DNA of 64,000 bases. Source: Tubulanus polymorphus (lineage: Eukaryota > Nemertea > Palaeonemertea > Tubulaniformes > Tubulanidae). The stretch is from positions 11,250,450 to 11,314,449 of the forward strand of contig NC_134026.1 in the NCBI RefSeq assembly GCF_964204645.1, written 5' to 3'. Below are positions 1 through 11,350 of this stretch, piece by piece. A model generated the notes under the pieces. It made no database searches, was not told the DNA's origin, and was given only the letters and a program-made list of their open reading frames with translations. The position numbers were made by a program, and so were the translations under genes. Every line of letters begins with the position of its first letter. The stretch's first letter is position 1.

Positions 1-383
1 AAGATTAAACGAGTCAACAAGACAGATCCAACAAATTGGACGTTTGTCTAACTATATTAATTAACAGCTTAAAATATACGTAATAAATTCTGCAAGAGTA
101 CACAAAAGAAATCAGTTCTTGCATTTAATCAGAATCAATAGTCAAAGCCACATATTCACTTAGCTCGGGCTTGAATTCTGGTTCCATTGCTTTATGTTCT
201 AATGAAATCCCCTTGCTTACCTCGGAATAGTATGGTGGCTGATTCGGGCCATGATGAAAAAATTTTCTGTACGGCTAGAGCAACGATAAGAAAATTTTCA
301 CAGTGGCCCTTTTTTTGGTTTTCTCGCGCGAGAATTCAAAAAGTTTGGTTTTCTCGCGCTAGAAAACAAAACATTTTGGAAAA
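1..383. other. Non-coding flank, no gene seen
   Basis: No convincing coding sequence. Around 315-372 a short phrase (GGTTTTCTCGCGC) occurs twice, making a small direct repeat next to the inverted-repeat block that starts at 384. Confidence 0.5.
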
Positions 384-540
384 ACCATTTTAAAGGAAAT
401 GAAATGCAGATATTTGGGCTCAAGTCCATTATAGCATTAAATAGTTCCAGCAGAGACTTATCACATTGGACTGGTATTTGGAATTAATCCGCCAATATTG
501 GACGGATTTAATCTTACGACATTACGCTATAGGGTCGTGC

Positions 541-613
541 GAACATACCGACATACCGACAAACCGACATACCGACGAACCGACGAACCGGCATACCGAC
601 GAACCGACAAATC
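541..613. repeat. 8-bp tandem repeat (ACCGACAT/ACCGACGA)
   Basis: About nine copies of an 8-base unit, alternating ACCGACAT, ACCGACAA and ACCGACGA. It opens all six frames, so the short ORFs here (Thr/Asp/Pro-rich) are repeat artefacts. Confidence 0.85.
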
Positions 614-627
614 CGTGCGTGGATTCT

Positions 628-868
628 GCGGCTGGAAGCGAGGGGCTGCGTGTTTGCGTGGATTACCCTCATATGAAGTGGCTGGGATCGAGGGGCTTGT
701 ACCTGGATTACCCTTGTATAAATTGGCTGGGATCGAGGGGCTGTGTGGTGCATGGATTACCCTTATATAAAGTGGCTGGGATCGAGGGGCTGGGTATATG
801 CGTGGATTACCCGCCGATTGCCCTCATATAAACTGCCTAGGATCGAGGGGCTGCGTGGTTGCGTGGTT
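628..868. repeat. ~50-bp satellite, five degenerate copies
   Basis: Units begin near 631, 681, 726, 775 and 835 and share GCTGGGATCGAGGGGCTG followed by a GCGTGGATTACCC-like segment and TATA. Spacing varies from 45 to 60 bases. The same unit recurs at 53.54-53.66 kb. Confidence 0.85.
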
Positions 869-870
869 TT

Positions 871-1090
871 AATCGGTCGACAATCGGGGTTGTAGACATT
901 GTCGACGAGTAGAATCGGTCGACAATCAGGATTGTAGACATTGTCAACGAGTAGAATCGGTCCACAATCGGGATTGTAGACATTGTCGACGAGTAGAATC
1001 AGTCGACGATCGGGGTTGTAGACATTGTCGACGAGTAGAGTCGGTCGACAATCGGGGTTGTAGACATTGTCGACGTGTAAAATCGGTCGC
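871..1090. repeat. 42-bp satellite x5 with internal hairpin
   Basis: Five full copies start at 871, 913, 955, 997 and 1039, followed by a partial copy. Each unit carries an inverted repeat, GTCGACAAT and ATTGTCGAC, separated by about 13 bases, so every monomer could fold into a 9-bp stem. Copies differ by one to three substitutions. Confidence 0.9.
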
Positions 1091-1827
1091 AGCCGAATAA
1101 CCCCTTTTCTATAAATGTATCTTTGAGCGGGGAACTATTCCACGCTATACTGGACTTGAACCGAACGTCCCCACTCTTACAAGAAATCCTTCAATTTTCC
1201 TACGCTACAAAACTCGAATTCCTCAAAGCACTCAAAGTCCATTTTTAACCATACGAAAATAAAGGTAATATATAACCAAAAGAAGCAATATTAATGATAT
1301 CAAACCAGTATAAAATCTTATTTTTCCGATTTCTTTTCGCAAATCTCAATGTTCGGTGAAATGGCGGTGCGCAGTGGGAGACCCCTTTTGCGCGTAATCT
1401 CAAACTCAAGCGGGTACAGATCAGTCCTCAGGAAAGATATACAAAAAATTTTAAAGCAGGCCTAGACTGCAAATAACCCTCTCTAATCTCTGTGAAAATT
1501 GGAAATATAGCTTCAATACATACTTAGATATTTCAAAATTAATAAATATCGCGATTTCTTTTACGCGCGGTTAAGATATGCGGTCCTTGGTTTCACATCG
1601 TCACTATTATCAATTGTTGCGTTCAAAAATTCCAAAAATCGCCAGCAAATATCTGCATTTCATTTCCTTTAAAAATGGTGTATAAATTAAGTTCATCGAG
1701 CAAGGGACTGCAGAACTATATGATATTCAATCTAAACTTATGGTCTAAAAATGAGCGCAAATTATCGCAACAATGGGGACCTCGAGGGACCGCCACAAAA
1801 TGGCGCCTAGAAACTTGAAACTTCTTT

Positions 1828-2164
1828 ATTAATAGTCCCTCAATTTAAGCATAATATCATACGATTCGTTGGTTGAATGGAGGGGCTCTTTAAATGAACG
1901 TACGGTCGGTGTGGTCAATATAGAAAGTACAAAGATCGAACAAGGAACTAAAAACGGCTAGGGCAGAATTTACTGTTAGTTATTTAAATGATAGGTTTTG
2001 TACTACAGGCAGGTCACACAGGGTAGGGGGTGTGGGGTTGGTCCCTAGAACTCTTAACATGAAGCATTTAGATTCATTTCCCGACCAATTAATGAATGAT
2101 TTTCGTTAGCAAAAAATAACAGGATTCTGCATTTATGCGCCGTCCATTGGACGGGTGTTCAGCT
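1828..2164 (+). repeat. Direct repeat, copy 1
   Basis: Matches 3591-3964 in the same orientation across most of its length: CAATTTAAGCATA, TTTAAATGAACGTACGG, AAAGATCGAACAAGGA, a GTGTGGGGTTGG stretch and the shared end CGTCCATTGGACGGGT. Copy 1 has a short extra AT-rich piece near 1970-1995 and lacks about 40 bases present in copy 2. No TG...CA ends are evident, so LTR status is not supported. A duplicated segment or two insertions of one repeat are both possible. Confidence 0.75.
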
Positions 2165-2618
2165 AGTCTATACTATAAGGCGGAACGGACGGTATTTACC
2201 GCGACACATTGTAGGGAAATTAATGCATGTATTGAAACGTCCTTCCTTTTACTGATGCTTAATGCCAGTTGTTCCCGTCGTCAAGTTATTCCCGTCGTCA
2301 AGTTACATGTTTCAAAAAGATTGGTGGTCCGAGGGAGTCACAATATTCAGTACCGTACTATACCTCTGCAGTAATACGATAGAAATTTATTGACCTGACC
2401 GACTAGGGATACACAACGCAGCATCATAACAGTGCATGACACAGTTCTCTCACACCGACACTGAGTTGTTATAATATAAACCATTGGTTTTAAGACATTC
2501 ATACACGTAATCTTTGGATCAAAATTAGTATGATTGGACTTAGCGATATGTTCTGACCGTGTTGCCGGCCCATACGCAGCGTCTCAGAATGGTTCCATAC
2601 CACAGACAGGTAACTGGC

Positions 2619-3284
2619 GGGTGTTTGAACTTCGCTGAATCACTGAATCACTGAATTGCCGAATCGCTAAATTCTGTGTTAATTATAATTTTTCATTTCA
2701 TTGAGTTTTTCAATCATTGTATAAAAAACCAATGTAGGCTATAATAAATGATAAAAAGCATATAAATGACAGCATATTTGACGACGGTTACGCATTTAGA
2801 GCAAGATTAAAGTTATTGATAGCGCTCTAACATTGAATTGAATTCGCGGTAAGCGGCCCGGCAGGACAAACAAACGCCAGTTTATTTGTAATTGCATCCA
2901 GCAGTCAACTATTTCATTTCTAATCGTTGCCTCTCATTTCAATCGTCATGATTTTTTGTATATTTTTCTATCATATCTGACCTCAGGTTCCCAGGACGAA
3001 TCCCTACTTAAGCTGTAAGACTACATCGAAGTACCGATGACGTTAGCCGAAAGCCATTTCCGCTCTCCGCAAAATACGTCCGTTACCGTAGTCAAACTGA
3101 ATTTTTAACGAATGTAACAAAATAAATCAATGGATCGATCAAATAATACACTTTCTTTAGAATATGTAAAATCTACATGGATTCAGCGTATTTAGAAATA
3201 AATTCAATGAATCAGCAAAATTGATATAATAATCAGCGTTTTAGCGATTCAGTGATTCAGTGATTCAGCGATGTTCGGACACCC
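2619..3284. mobile_element. Foldback element with CTGAATCA-iterated arms
   Basis: The left end GGGTGTTTGAAC and right end GTTCGGACACCC are inverted. Both arms continue into iterations of CTGAATCA (read outward to inward), the right arm being the reverse complement (GATTCAGT repeated). The interior is AT-rich and gene-free. Length 666 bp. Flanks share ACTGGC (2613-2618 and 3288-3293), a possible but imperfectly placed target duplication. Non-autonomous, superfamily unknown. Confidence 0.75.
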
Positions 3285-3590
3285 GTCACTGGCAGATAGG
3301 GAGCCCAAAAGCAGCCTCTCGGAATGGCTCGGGGGCTGCGGATGCGTGTGTTCGTGGTAAATTTTCTAAGAGAGCGTTCGAATAGTACATACGTTTATGG
3401 GGAGGGGTAAACAAATAATGTAGTAACTTTGTACGGGGAAGGGGTCAAAGAATATGTACGTACTTTTCTGACAAAGGCTCTCTTAAGAAAATGTATGTAT
3501 TATGAGAGATATAAAAAAAGAATAATGTCAAACAGTGATACAAAATACAGAATCCAAATATCATCGTCGAACTACTCTCGGCAATTTTCG

Positions 3591-3964
3591 ATTAATGGTA
3601 GTCCCACAATTTAAGCATACTATCATGCAAATTGTTGGAGATAGGAGGGGCTTTTTAAATGAACGTACGGGTGGTGTGGTCAATATAGTAAGAACAAAGA
3701 TCGAACAAGGACGAGGGGCCTAACAGCGGCCGGGGCATAGGTTTTGTACCACGGACAGGTCAGACGGGGTAGAGGAGGTGTGGGGTTGGTTCCGAGAACT
3801 CTAAACAATCATTTGAAGCAATTAGATTAATTTCCCGGCCAATTAAAATGAATGATGTTCGTTAGCAAAAAAATATCAGGATTCTGCATTTATGCGCCGA
3901 GGCGGTGTGCTCACGACCAACGTGCGGTCAACGCGAAAGCCGTCCATTGGACGGGTATTCAGCT
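3591..3964 (+). repeat. Direct repeat, copy 2
   Basis: Second copy of the repeat at 1828-2164, diverged by substitutions and indels. It carries an extra GC-rich piece at about 3899-3939 just before the shared CGTCCATTGGACGGGT end. The 666-bp foldback lies between the two copies. Confidence 0.75.
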
Positions 3965-5004
3965 ATATGTAAATTAATAAAATGATAGTTTCATCATTAC
4001 TACGTACTTCGCATACTTTCAAATCGTGTGACTTGTGGTATTGCTAAAGTTTAGTTCTACATAATCACACGATTAAACTTTCATTGAAAATATGTTTTTG
4101 ATTCATTTTTTGCCTTTTGTTCCCATCATCTAAATAGTTCACTGATAGCTTCCAAATCACCAGCGAGAACTTGCTGTTGCAGTTTGAGCAGCTAGGTTTG
4201 ACTAGTTTGCCATCTAATGGAAACTTAAGTTATGAGCTATGTCACCCACATTACTCTCCTACCATTTTCATGGTACGAGAAGAGAAGAGAAGTATTTCCA
4301 TATATTAAAGATGTAAACATTTAGCAACATGAAAAAAAATTATTTACAATATATTCAAATAGATGTACTATTTACAATACACTATATGAAGTGATATGTA
4401 TATATCTAAACCACTTTAGATTTTGTTAATTAGAAATTTGGAGGTTTTAATAGGTCTATGTCAAAGTTTCTAAATGTGTCTAAATTTCGACTGGTTTCAT
4501 TAAGTTTGGTAAGTAGGGTACGATCAAAGAGAAAATTAGGTTAGAAAATCTATGAAGAGAGAAAAGCTACGACCTTATTATTAACTGAAACAAGAGGCCC
4601 GTGGGCCATGAACCTTCGGTAATGATGTTGTGCATTTAATTATTTCGCTTATATTGTATATATAACCAAATTGAGATATTTTTTGCACTGTTACCAAATA
4701 TTTCAAAACAGCTTTCGGACGTAGGACCGTAGTGACTTTTTTAACGAGACATAATCGATTTTACTAGCATGAGTTTTCTCCTTGTAGAGGAGCACACAGG
4801 AAGACTAAAATCTTTCGACGAACACAGCAAATGAAGATAATTTTTTTCGTTCTCGTTTATAAGCGCTTGATAACAAGCTGGAACTTTTTGGCATTATTCC
4901 TTTAGGTTTATGTTGGATGCGTTGTCAATCATTCTAATTTGAAATAACAAATATAGACTTTCGTTGTAGAATAAACAATTTGATAAATTTCATACTGGAC
5001 GTAT
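3965..5004. other. AT-rich interval, no gene seen
   Basis: About 1 kb with no supported coding sequence. One small palindrome-containing phrase, AACAAGAGGCCCGTGGGCC, near 4588-4606 looks like an end of a dispersed repeat, but no partner was found. Confidence 0.4.
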
Positions 5005-7720
5005 GGGCCCGATTACGATTACGATTACGATAACGATTTCGATTTTATTTACACTATATAAGATTTATTTACACTATAAAATATAGGACCCGACCCTAAA
5101 TTCAAATAAACTAGTTCCTAAGTCATCACCAAGTTCTATTATATACTTCTCTAACCTAATATCCTTTTTATATGTCCTAAAGTTAGTGTATATCGGATTA
5201 GTATTTATAGCAGATACGGTTTCTTGAAGGTGCTGGTCACGGAGTATCTGTTTTATTCGTTTTGAAAAGGATTTACTGTTAGTCATGAATTGCTGCGTCC
5301 AAATGCAGGACAAACCACAATCATCGAAGGTTTTCTTTATATATCATAACCAAGGGCTCTTAAATTTATCCCTTAAAAATAAATTGAAAGATATTTTATA
5401 AAGTATTGAATTAAGTTTGGTTTGCTTTCCAGATACTGTTTTAACTCAAAAGTTAATCATCCTGCGTCTAACATCTATATTCAAAGGATAACGTCCTAGC
5501 TCTGATAAAACTTGTAAGTTGCGAGAATATTTCCTCACTTTCATTAAGATTTTACAAAAGAAGCAATGAATATTTTTTGATAAATCAAGATTTTCGTATC
5601 CCCAGATCTCACACCCATACGTGGCTATTGGAGCAACACACATATCAAATAATTTAAACATAACATCTATGGGCAATTTCAAACGTCTGCCTTTTTGAAC
5701 GATCGAAAACATAGCTCTCATAGCTTTATCGTAAAGATACTTTTTTGCCTTAGCAAAGTTACCATTCCAATTAAATTTTACTCCGAGATAAACATAATCT
5801 TCAACTACCTCTAACTCGTGATCACCAAACATGAATTTCGAATTCGTTTTTATCCGGGATTTACTTCGCGCAAATACTAGTACTTAAGTTTTCTCTGAGT
5901 TTACAGTGAGACCATTAACGGCACAATATTCAAATAAGGTATATAAGTGTAGCTGAAGAGATTTCTCATCCTCAGCAAGAATAACTGTATCATCTGCGTA
6001 TAGTATTATGAATAAATTCAGTAAAGTATCAATATCCTGGTCACGATTCAAATTTAGGTTTTTCAATAAATGACAAAGTCGGTTTTCCACGATCAATGAA
6101 AAATTCTTTAATGTCGTTTAAGAATAACCAAAAGAGGATAGATGAGAGATTTTCGCCTTGTCTTAAGCCTCTTTCAGCTGCAAAGTATTGTGACGTGCAA
6201 TCATTAAATTTAACACATGATTTTATGGAATTATACATATTTTTGACCACATTGAAAACGTTTCCAATAACACTGTTAGCAATTATTTTTCGCCATAATG
6301 TTACCCTACAAATCGAGTCGAAAGCTTTCTTAAAATCAACAAAGGCGCAAAAAAAGTCTTCTTCCCTGACAAAGATACAGCTCTACGAATGTTTAAAGCG
6401 TGTAAATATGATCAATGGTGGAATATTTCGATCTAAAGCCAGCTTGGGCTTCACTTATAATGTCATTCGTATCTAGGAATGTTGACAATCGTTGATTTAG
6501 GATACTTGTAAATAACTTACCAACACAGCTAACTAAGGTAATACCTCTATAATTATCAGGATTAGAGGGATCGCCATTCTTTTTGAAAATGGGTTTGATG
6601 ACGCCTATAGACCACATCTCCGGAACATATCCCGTTTTAAGAACTAAATTGAATAATATTTGTAATATATCAACTAAAATGGATACTGACTTACTCCCAA
6701 CAGCTCATTCGTGATTCCATCAATGCCTGGGGCCTTATTGTTTTTGAGTAAAGAGCCTTAATTACTTCATCACTGGTTATATCACTGTTCAAAATATAAT
6801 TGTCATAGACAGGAGGGTCACCCACGTCTGGGGGCTCATCACCGTCATCGGTTTCATTGTTAACATTATTCAAACCATTTAATCTCATAAAATGTTCAAG
6901 AAAAATATCAATATCTATATTAGCCTCATTATTTTTTGTTCCGCTCGCAGAGTTTAGCATCGCCCAATACTTTTTTGGGTTATTGATTTCGCTTTCTCTC
7001 AATTCCTTAATAAATTCATCTTCTTGTTTTTTCTTATTTCCTCGGATGACCTTTTTATAGTTTTTAGATGAGTTCTTAATTGGAAGGGGTAGGGCAACCC
7101 CCATATCTTTTTTTCATATAATTATATTTCTTCTGTGCATCTCTACAGTCCCTGCCAAACCATCTGTTGCGAACCGTTTTTTTGCAGTTATTACTTTTCC
7201 CACTTTTTCTATGGTACATCGAATTACACTCATCAGCACTTGATACAAATCTATCGGTAAGTCCATTTATGTCATCTGGCGATTGATTTCCTAGATCTTG
7301 TAACCCATCCAAAAGTAACTTATCTAAATCATTATCTCGTAATTTTGATTCTACATTCAGGAAAAATTGATTTGATCTAGTACTGTCCCACCTAATTGAA
7401 GTGTTAAAGTTCGCGTGTTCATTACCCCTTTCATTATCGCTAGCAATGGTTTCCCTAGAATTCGTATACACGCAGATTAATAGGATTATGTTCATCAGAT
7501 AATAATGGTTCAAAAGGCATCATTTCAAAGTCCTCAACATAACCAAACAGTTCTAAATCACACACAAAATAATCGATGACACTAGTCACACCCGCCAAAA
7601 CAATGAAAAAACGTCGAAATTTCTCTAAAAATCCGTTTTGGCGCGCAAGAACAGAGCATATTCCGTTTTGGCACACCCGCCAAAACAAACTTTCATTTTG
7701 GCGCCCCCGCCAAAACAACG
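5005..7720 (-). mobile_element. 5'-truncated non-LTR retrotransposon (LINE)
   Basis: Read on the minus strand this is a LINE: the tail of an endonuclease domain near 7.5-7.6 kb, a linker, a reverse transcriptase from about 6.6 to 5.9 kb, and a C-terminal region down to about 5.07 kb. It ends in a short tandem tail at 5005-5040 (ATCGTA-type hexamers on the minus strand). Many non-LTR clades end in such microsatellite tails rather than poly(A). Most of the endonuclease and all of any ORF1 are missing at the 5' side, where the sequence changes to CCGCCAAAAC repeats. The clade (CR1/jockey/I-like) is not resolved by eye. Confidence 0.85.
5074..7718 (-). pseudogene. LINE ORF2 (endonuclease tail, reverse transcriptase), broken
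   Basis: Once an endonuclease/reverse transcriptase polyprotein that nicks target DNA and copies its own RNA. Fragments in order on the minus strand: 7718-7455, endonuclease end with SVIDYFVCD and SDEHNPI (an altered SDHxPI motif); 7513-7076 and 7104-6691, linker; 6617-6393, RT start with FKKNGDPSNPDNYRGI and AQAGFRSKYST; about 6370-6250, AFVDFKKAFDSI with the first catalytic Asp; 6250-6041, GLRQGENLS; 6096-5884, ILYADDTVILAED with the YADD box; 5832-5446, the post-RT region ending TYGCEIWG and onward; 5313-5074, C-terminal segment. At least six frame changes or stops separate these pieces, so no intact protein is possible. Confidence 0.88.
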
Positions 7721-7800
7721 AAAAACGTTCAATTTTCTATGAAAGTCCGTTTTGGCGCGCCAAAACAAAAAAGATTATTTCGTTTTGTCGCGGTTATTTT
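7580..7800. repeat. CCGCCAAAAC / GTTTTGGCGG repeats
   Basis: Short direct and inverted copies of CCCGCCAAAAC and CCGTTTTGGCGCGC alternate here. Two units of about 116 bp can be recognised (7583-7640 and 7700-7755 share the order CCGCCAAAAC, AAAACGT, CCGTTTTGGCGCGC). The block sits at the 5' boundary of the LINE and may be an older insertion target. The short ORFs are repeat-derived. Confidence 0.7.
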
Positions 7801-8437
7801 TGTTTTGCAAAAGTAAATGTGTATGTGTTTTCCTGTGATAATTTAACCAAAAAAAATATATGAAGAATTAAGATCGTCACGAAGTGACGATGCCGATGAA
7901 GGCGTAGAAATGGGATGCGGCAGATGATTAGTAATGTGTGGTTAATTTGGCACTATTACAATTATTAGCAAAAGAAGTACTAATAGATAAATTGTCTATC
8001 ATTTAGTGGCTCTATAATGCTTAATTCTTTTAGCATACGAATAGTTGAAAACCAGTTGTTATCGATATCAGCAAAAATACATAAAGAAGATGTATTTTTG
8101 ATATCAGGAATGACCGGGGTCATCAAAGTCCTCCGTGAAATACATGCGACAAATTTTGCAACTATAAAGAGACTGACAGGTACGAAAGTACCTTACACAT
8201 AATCACCATCATAGTTTCATCATACTTCTTAACATGGAAAAATCCAACACTACACCCCACCAGTAAGCCTAACCTGTGGCGGTACCACATTAAATCTAAA
8301 ACGTGTTTCACAATTTATCAAAATTATCGGCAGAACATTTAGGTACATTGATGACTTGATTACAGCCCGTTAGATTCGTTGGCACTAATTTACATAAGAA
8401 AATTATGATTATGTACATGAATGAATAGAATATCATT

Positions 8438-8794
8438 GCTTGTCGTGATGTATATCCAATCACTGCCGTACGCGTAGTTTTGGTTGGCGTATTGGAATCG
8501 CCAAAGTCGTACATACCCATGGACAAACTGAGCTACGAGCAAAAGTTCAGATAATTGCTAATAGAACTGCGCTACGTTCTTCTAGCGAGCAAACTGATTG
8601 ATTCGAAGGAACCAAATGAAGTTCGCGCTAACACCATTGGTCTACGTTGAGCGTTGATCAACAAGGGCTACGAAGTCGTTGATTTCAACTTGTCGGATGA
8701 GTCAGGGACTTCCAACGTGCTTCAACTAGTGTGCGTATCGTTCGTATCCACGAACACCACGCATTTCCGGGCACCCAGAGAGGATACTCGATGA
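8438..8794 (+). pseudogene. Unrecognised coding-like stretch with two in-frame stops
   Basis: Reading from 8438 in one frame gives 118 codons of well-mixed, protein-like composition (for example SPKSYIPMDKLSYEQKF, ELRYVLLASKLIDSKEPNE and ALINKGYEVVDFNLSDE), interrupted by TAA after QKFR and TGA after IGLR. A third stop ends the stretch at 8792-8794. The amphipathic Leu/Lys/Glu pattern looks like a genuine ancient protein fragment rather than random AT-rich sequence. I do not recognise the family. It could be a retroposed or mobile-element gene remnant. The short ORF on the opposite strand here is probably a shadow. Confidence 0.4.
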
Positions 8795-10930
8795 AAGTAG
8801 CCGTACTTTGCTCGGTGCAAAAGTCACTTTTAACTTACGAAGAATCAATTCTAACAAACCATCTGTCCATAAAATTTGCGGAATAGATTTCATCGTTGTT
8901 TTGAGAACGGAAATTATTTTTCAATTGTGAACATAGGTAAGACACTCGTTTACTCGATTCTATTCTATCAGTAAGTTCTCTAAAGTGGCCTGCTCTTTAA
9001 ATTTGTGGGTTGACTAGTTTTGACATTGTCAGTTTTAATTTATCGTATTTTATCGCGTACAAATGAAGGCTTAAAGTGATGGAAATTTATGTTCATTGTA
9101 TTTGTAATCGAAGACTGACGTACATTCGGATTGATTTCTATCACATATAACGTGTATCTAAATGTAACCCTTGAGCCTTCGGCAAATTCCGAGTAGCCTT
9201 ACGCGTGCGACACTGTTTATCAGCAAACCCACTGAAATAACGACGATGTCGAAAATTGATTTCCATTCGTGATGACAAGAGGCACACGGTAGAAAGAATG
9301 CTTGTAGCGGCTGTGGTAGTGGAAAACCTATTTATTTACACCACCACTCTGTATGACTCCGAATGCAATTTGAATTTGTCGGCTGCAGTGGGCTTCATCG
9401 TCACTGTTAATGGCATTGGAATGTGATTTAGTGTATTTGAACAGTTTCTTCGGTATTGCTGATAAATTGGCAAGCATAAAGCTTAACGACCAGAACACTC
9501 GGGGTTATGTTATAGTTACAGAATTCATTATCTGGCACGCAGCAGGTAAGATGCAATATGAACTCTTAATAATGTTTTGTTTCCACGCGATTAGATGAAA
9601 TTTCAAAGATTCTAAATCATTAAGACAAAATAATTATCAAATTGATTAAATTGCAGGCCCGTAGGGCGGGGGTTGTCCGGTGGTTCCCAAAATGTCACGA
9701 TTCTTTTTGTGATTCGTTTTCGTAACCAAATTCGGTACGGCATTCAGTAGCCTGATTTGATCAACACACATTGGGTCTACACCTCTGGCACACCGTATCC
9801 TCATCTAGTCAATAAGCAGCAAATTAAACATCGGGCGGAACTTATGTGTACATATCTGAACGATGCGATTATGAGAACGATTTTCATATCCATAAAAAGA
9901 AGCTGTTCTAGTTTAGTAAATCGAACTTACCTTGCAGTGTCAGTACAATTTATACCACAGACTCCTAGGACACGTTTTACTACTTCTTTTTTACAAATGT
10001 TTACGGGGTGGACCTCCATGTTGGGCGTCGCAGTGTCAGTTTTGCTACAAGTGTTAACTTGAAAATAAGGACTCAAAGACATCACGCAACGACCCTGTAT
10101 GGAATCACTGCGGAAAAGCGTAGACTATAAAATGAATTAATCTTAAAGTCCATGGGCTAAGTAACTTAACCGTTTAACACACTAAGTGGCGCTAAAATGC
10201 TAACGAAATGATGGGAACTTCATTTCCTCATTGCTCACACTTCCGCGTGCCGTACACGGACTGTTCATCAGTAGGCGCGTGTAGGCCATAACAGGTTTAA
10301 TATTCGTTAATCAAAATGCAAACGTGAAATAGTATTAATGGAATGGTTTACTTCCTCAACATTCGTTACTTGTCTTCATGTCGGTTTTTTTATCAACTGG
10401 CTAGTGCTGGTAGGTTCAGTTAGATCTGCTAATACTGGTTCCGTCAACGCCAGTGTAGCTTTTCCTAGTGATTAAAAGAATATGTCTTGAGTTATGACAA
10501 AGCCAATCTATATATGTGTAATATGCTGTCAATGTGGTTATAGAAACAGTACCAAGTAGACATTATTCAACACAAAATTTGACTGGCAAATTAGACAGGC
10601 TTTTTAAGTGCTGTTCAGGATAGGCTAAATTCAATAGGTTTCAGTTGTATTCCAAACGGAGAGTTTTCAAGACGGATAATGAAAACGGTGAGCTTAATTG
10701 AAAGTAAAATAATCTCAAATAATATGGTAGTGGCTGGAAACAGACCGCTAGGCTGTAGGTCTGCCTAGCACGCAAATAGGTGGATTAACATCGATGCATT
10801 ATGTAGTGAGACCTTTTAACAAGGTAAACAGCCGAACACCGCAGCTTGGCACTTTTACAGGAAATGACAGGAAATTATTTGCGAAACGTGGAATTCAGAA
10901 TAATCTGCTTTGGGTTCATATCAAGATATA
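8795..10930. other. Non-coding interval, no gene seen
   Basis: About 2.1 kb of mixed sequence with only short chance ORFs (for example 9410-9598 and 9757-10062) that lack recognisable motifs. No repeat structure obvious by eye. Confidence 0.4.
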
Positions 10931-10934
10931 TCGG

Positions 10935-11350
10935 TGTCAGTACAATTCCCCCTGGATATTGCCTCCGATCTATTGCCCCCTCCGACAATTTCCTCCCTAG
11001 AAAATATCTACAGTCAAATTCCCCCGGTAAAATTGCCCCGTGACAATTACCCCCTCCCTAACAACTTGCCCCTACCTGAAAATTACCACCTACGTTAAAA
11101 ACTTCCTCTACGGAATTCCCCGGGAAATTATCCTAATGGAAATTGCCCCGTAGAAAACTGCTCTTGGGTTAGTCTTGGGAATGCGAATTGAGACGAAAGA
11201 ACCCCTTTCACGACTAGCAAATGCGGGTAAAGTGAAAATACCATAACCATACCAATTGATGAGTGACAATAATCAGTTTCCGTCTAGGGGTAATTTTACT
11301 CGGTGTAAATGTCTGGGGCAATTGTCGCGGAGCAATAGACCAATTGTCCT
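10935..11350. mobile_element. Foldback-like element built of AATTGCCCC iterations
   Basis: From 10940 to 11165 a degenerate unit of about 15-20 bases recurs (AATTCCCCC, ATTGCCCCC, AATTACCCCC, AATTATCC). From 11283 to 11345 the inverted form appears (GGGGTAATTTT, GGGGCAATTGTC). Arms made of iterated C-run units around a short unique centre match the layout of other foldbacks in this window (18.3, 42.2 and 54.3 kb). The three overlapping ORFs at 10.8-11.1 kb are repeat artefacts. Confidence 0.5.

Larger units (their letters stand above)
384..1679. mobile_element. Satellite block bounded by 33-bp inverted repeats
   Basis: Positions 384-416 and 1646-1679 are near-perfect reverse complements (33-34 bp with a one-base length difference), containing GGAAATGAAATGCAGATATT on the left. 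Between them lie three different tandem arrays (8 bp, about 50 bp and 42 bp units) and some 500 bp of AT-rich sequence without a gene. Terminal inverted repeats around a gene-free 1.3 kb interval suggest a non-autonomous DNA transposon that has accumulated or carries satellites. The superfamily is unknown and I could not define a target-site duplication. Confidence 0.45.

Noticed and set aside
628-1090. CRISPR-like array
   Set aside because: Units are contiguous satellites without unique spacers, and the context is a eukaryotic genome.
1828-3964. LTR retrotransposon with the two direct repeats as LTRs
   Set aside because: No TG/CA ends, no primer-binding or polypurine site, no gag-pol sequence between them; the interior is a foldback element.
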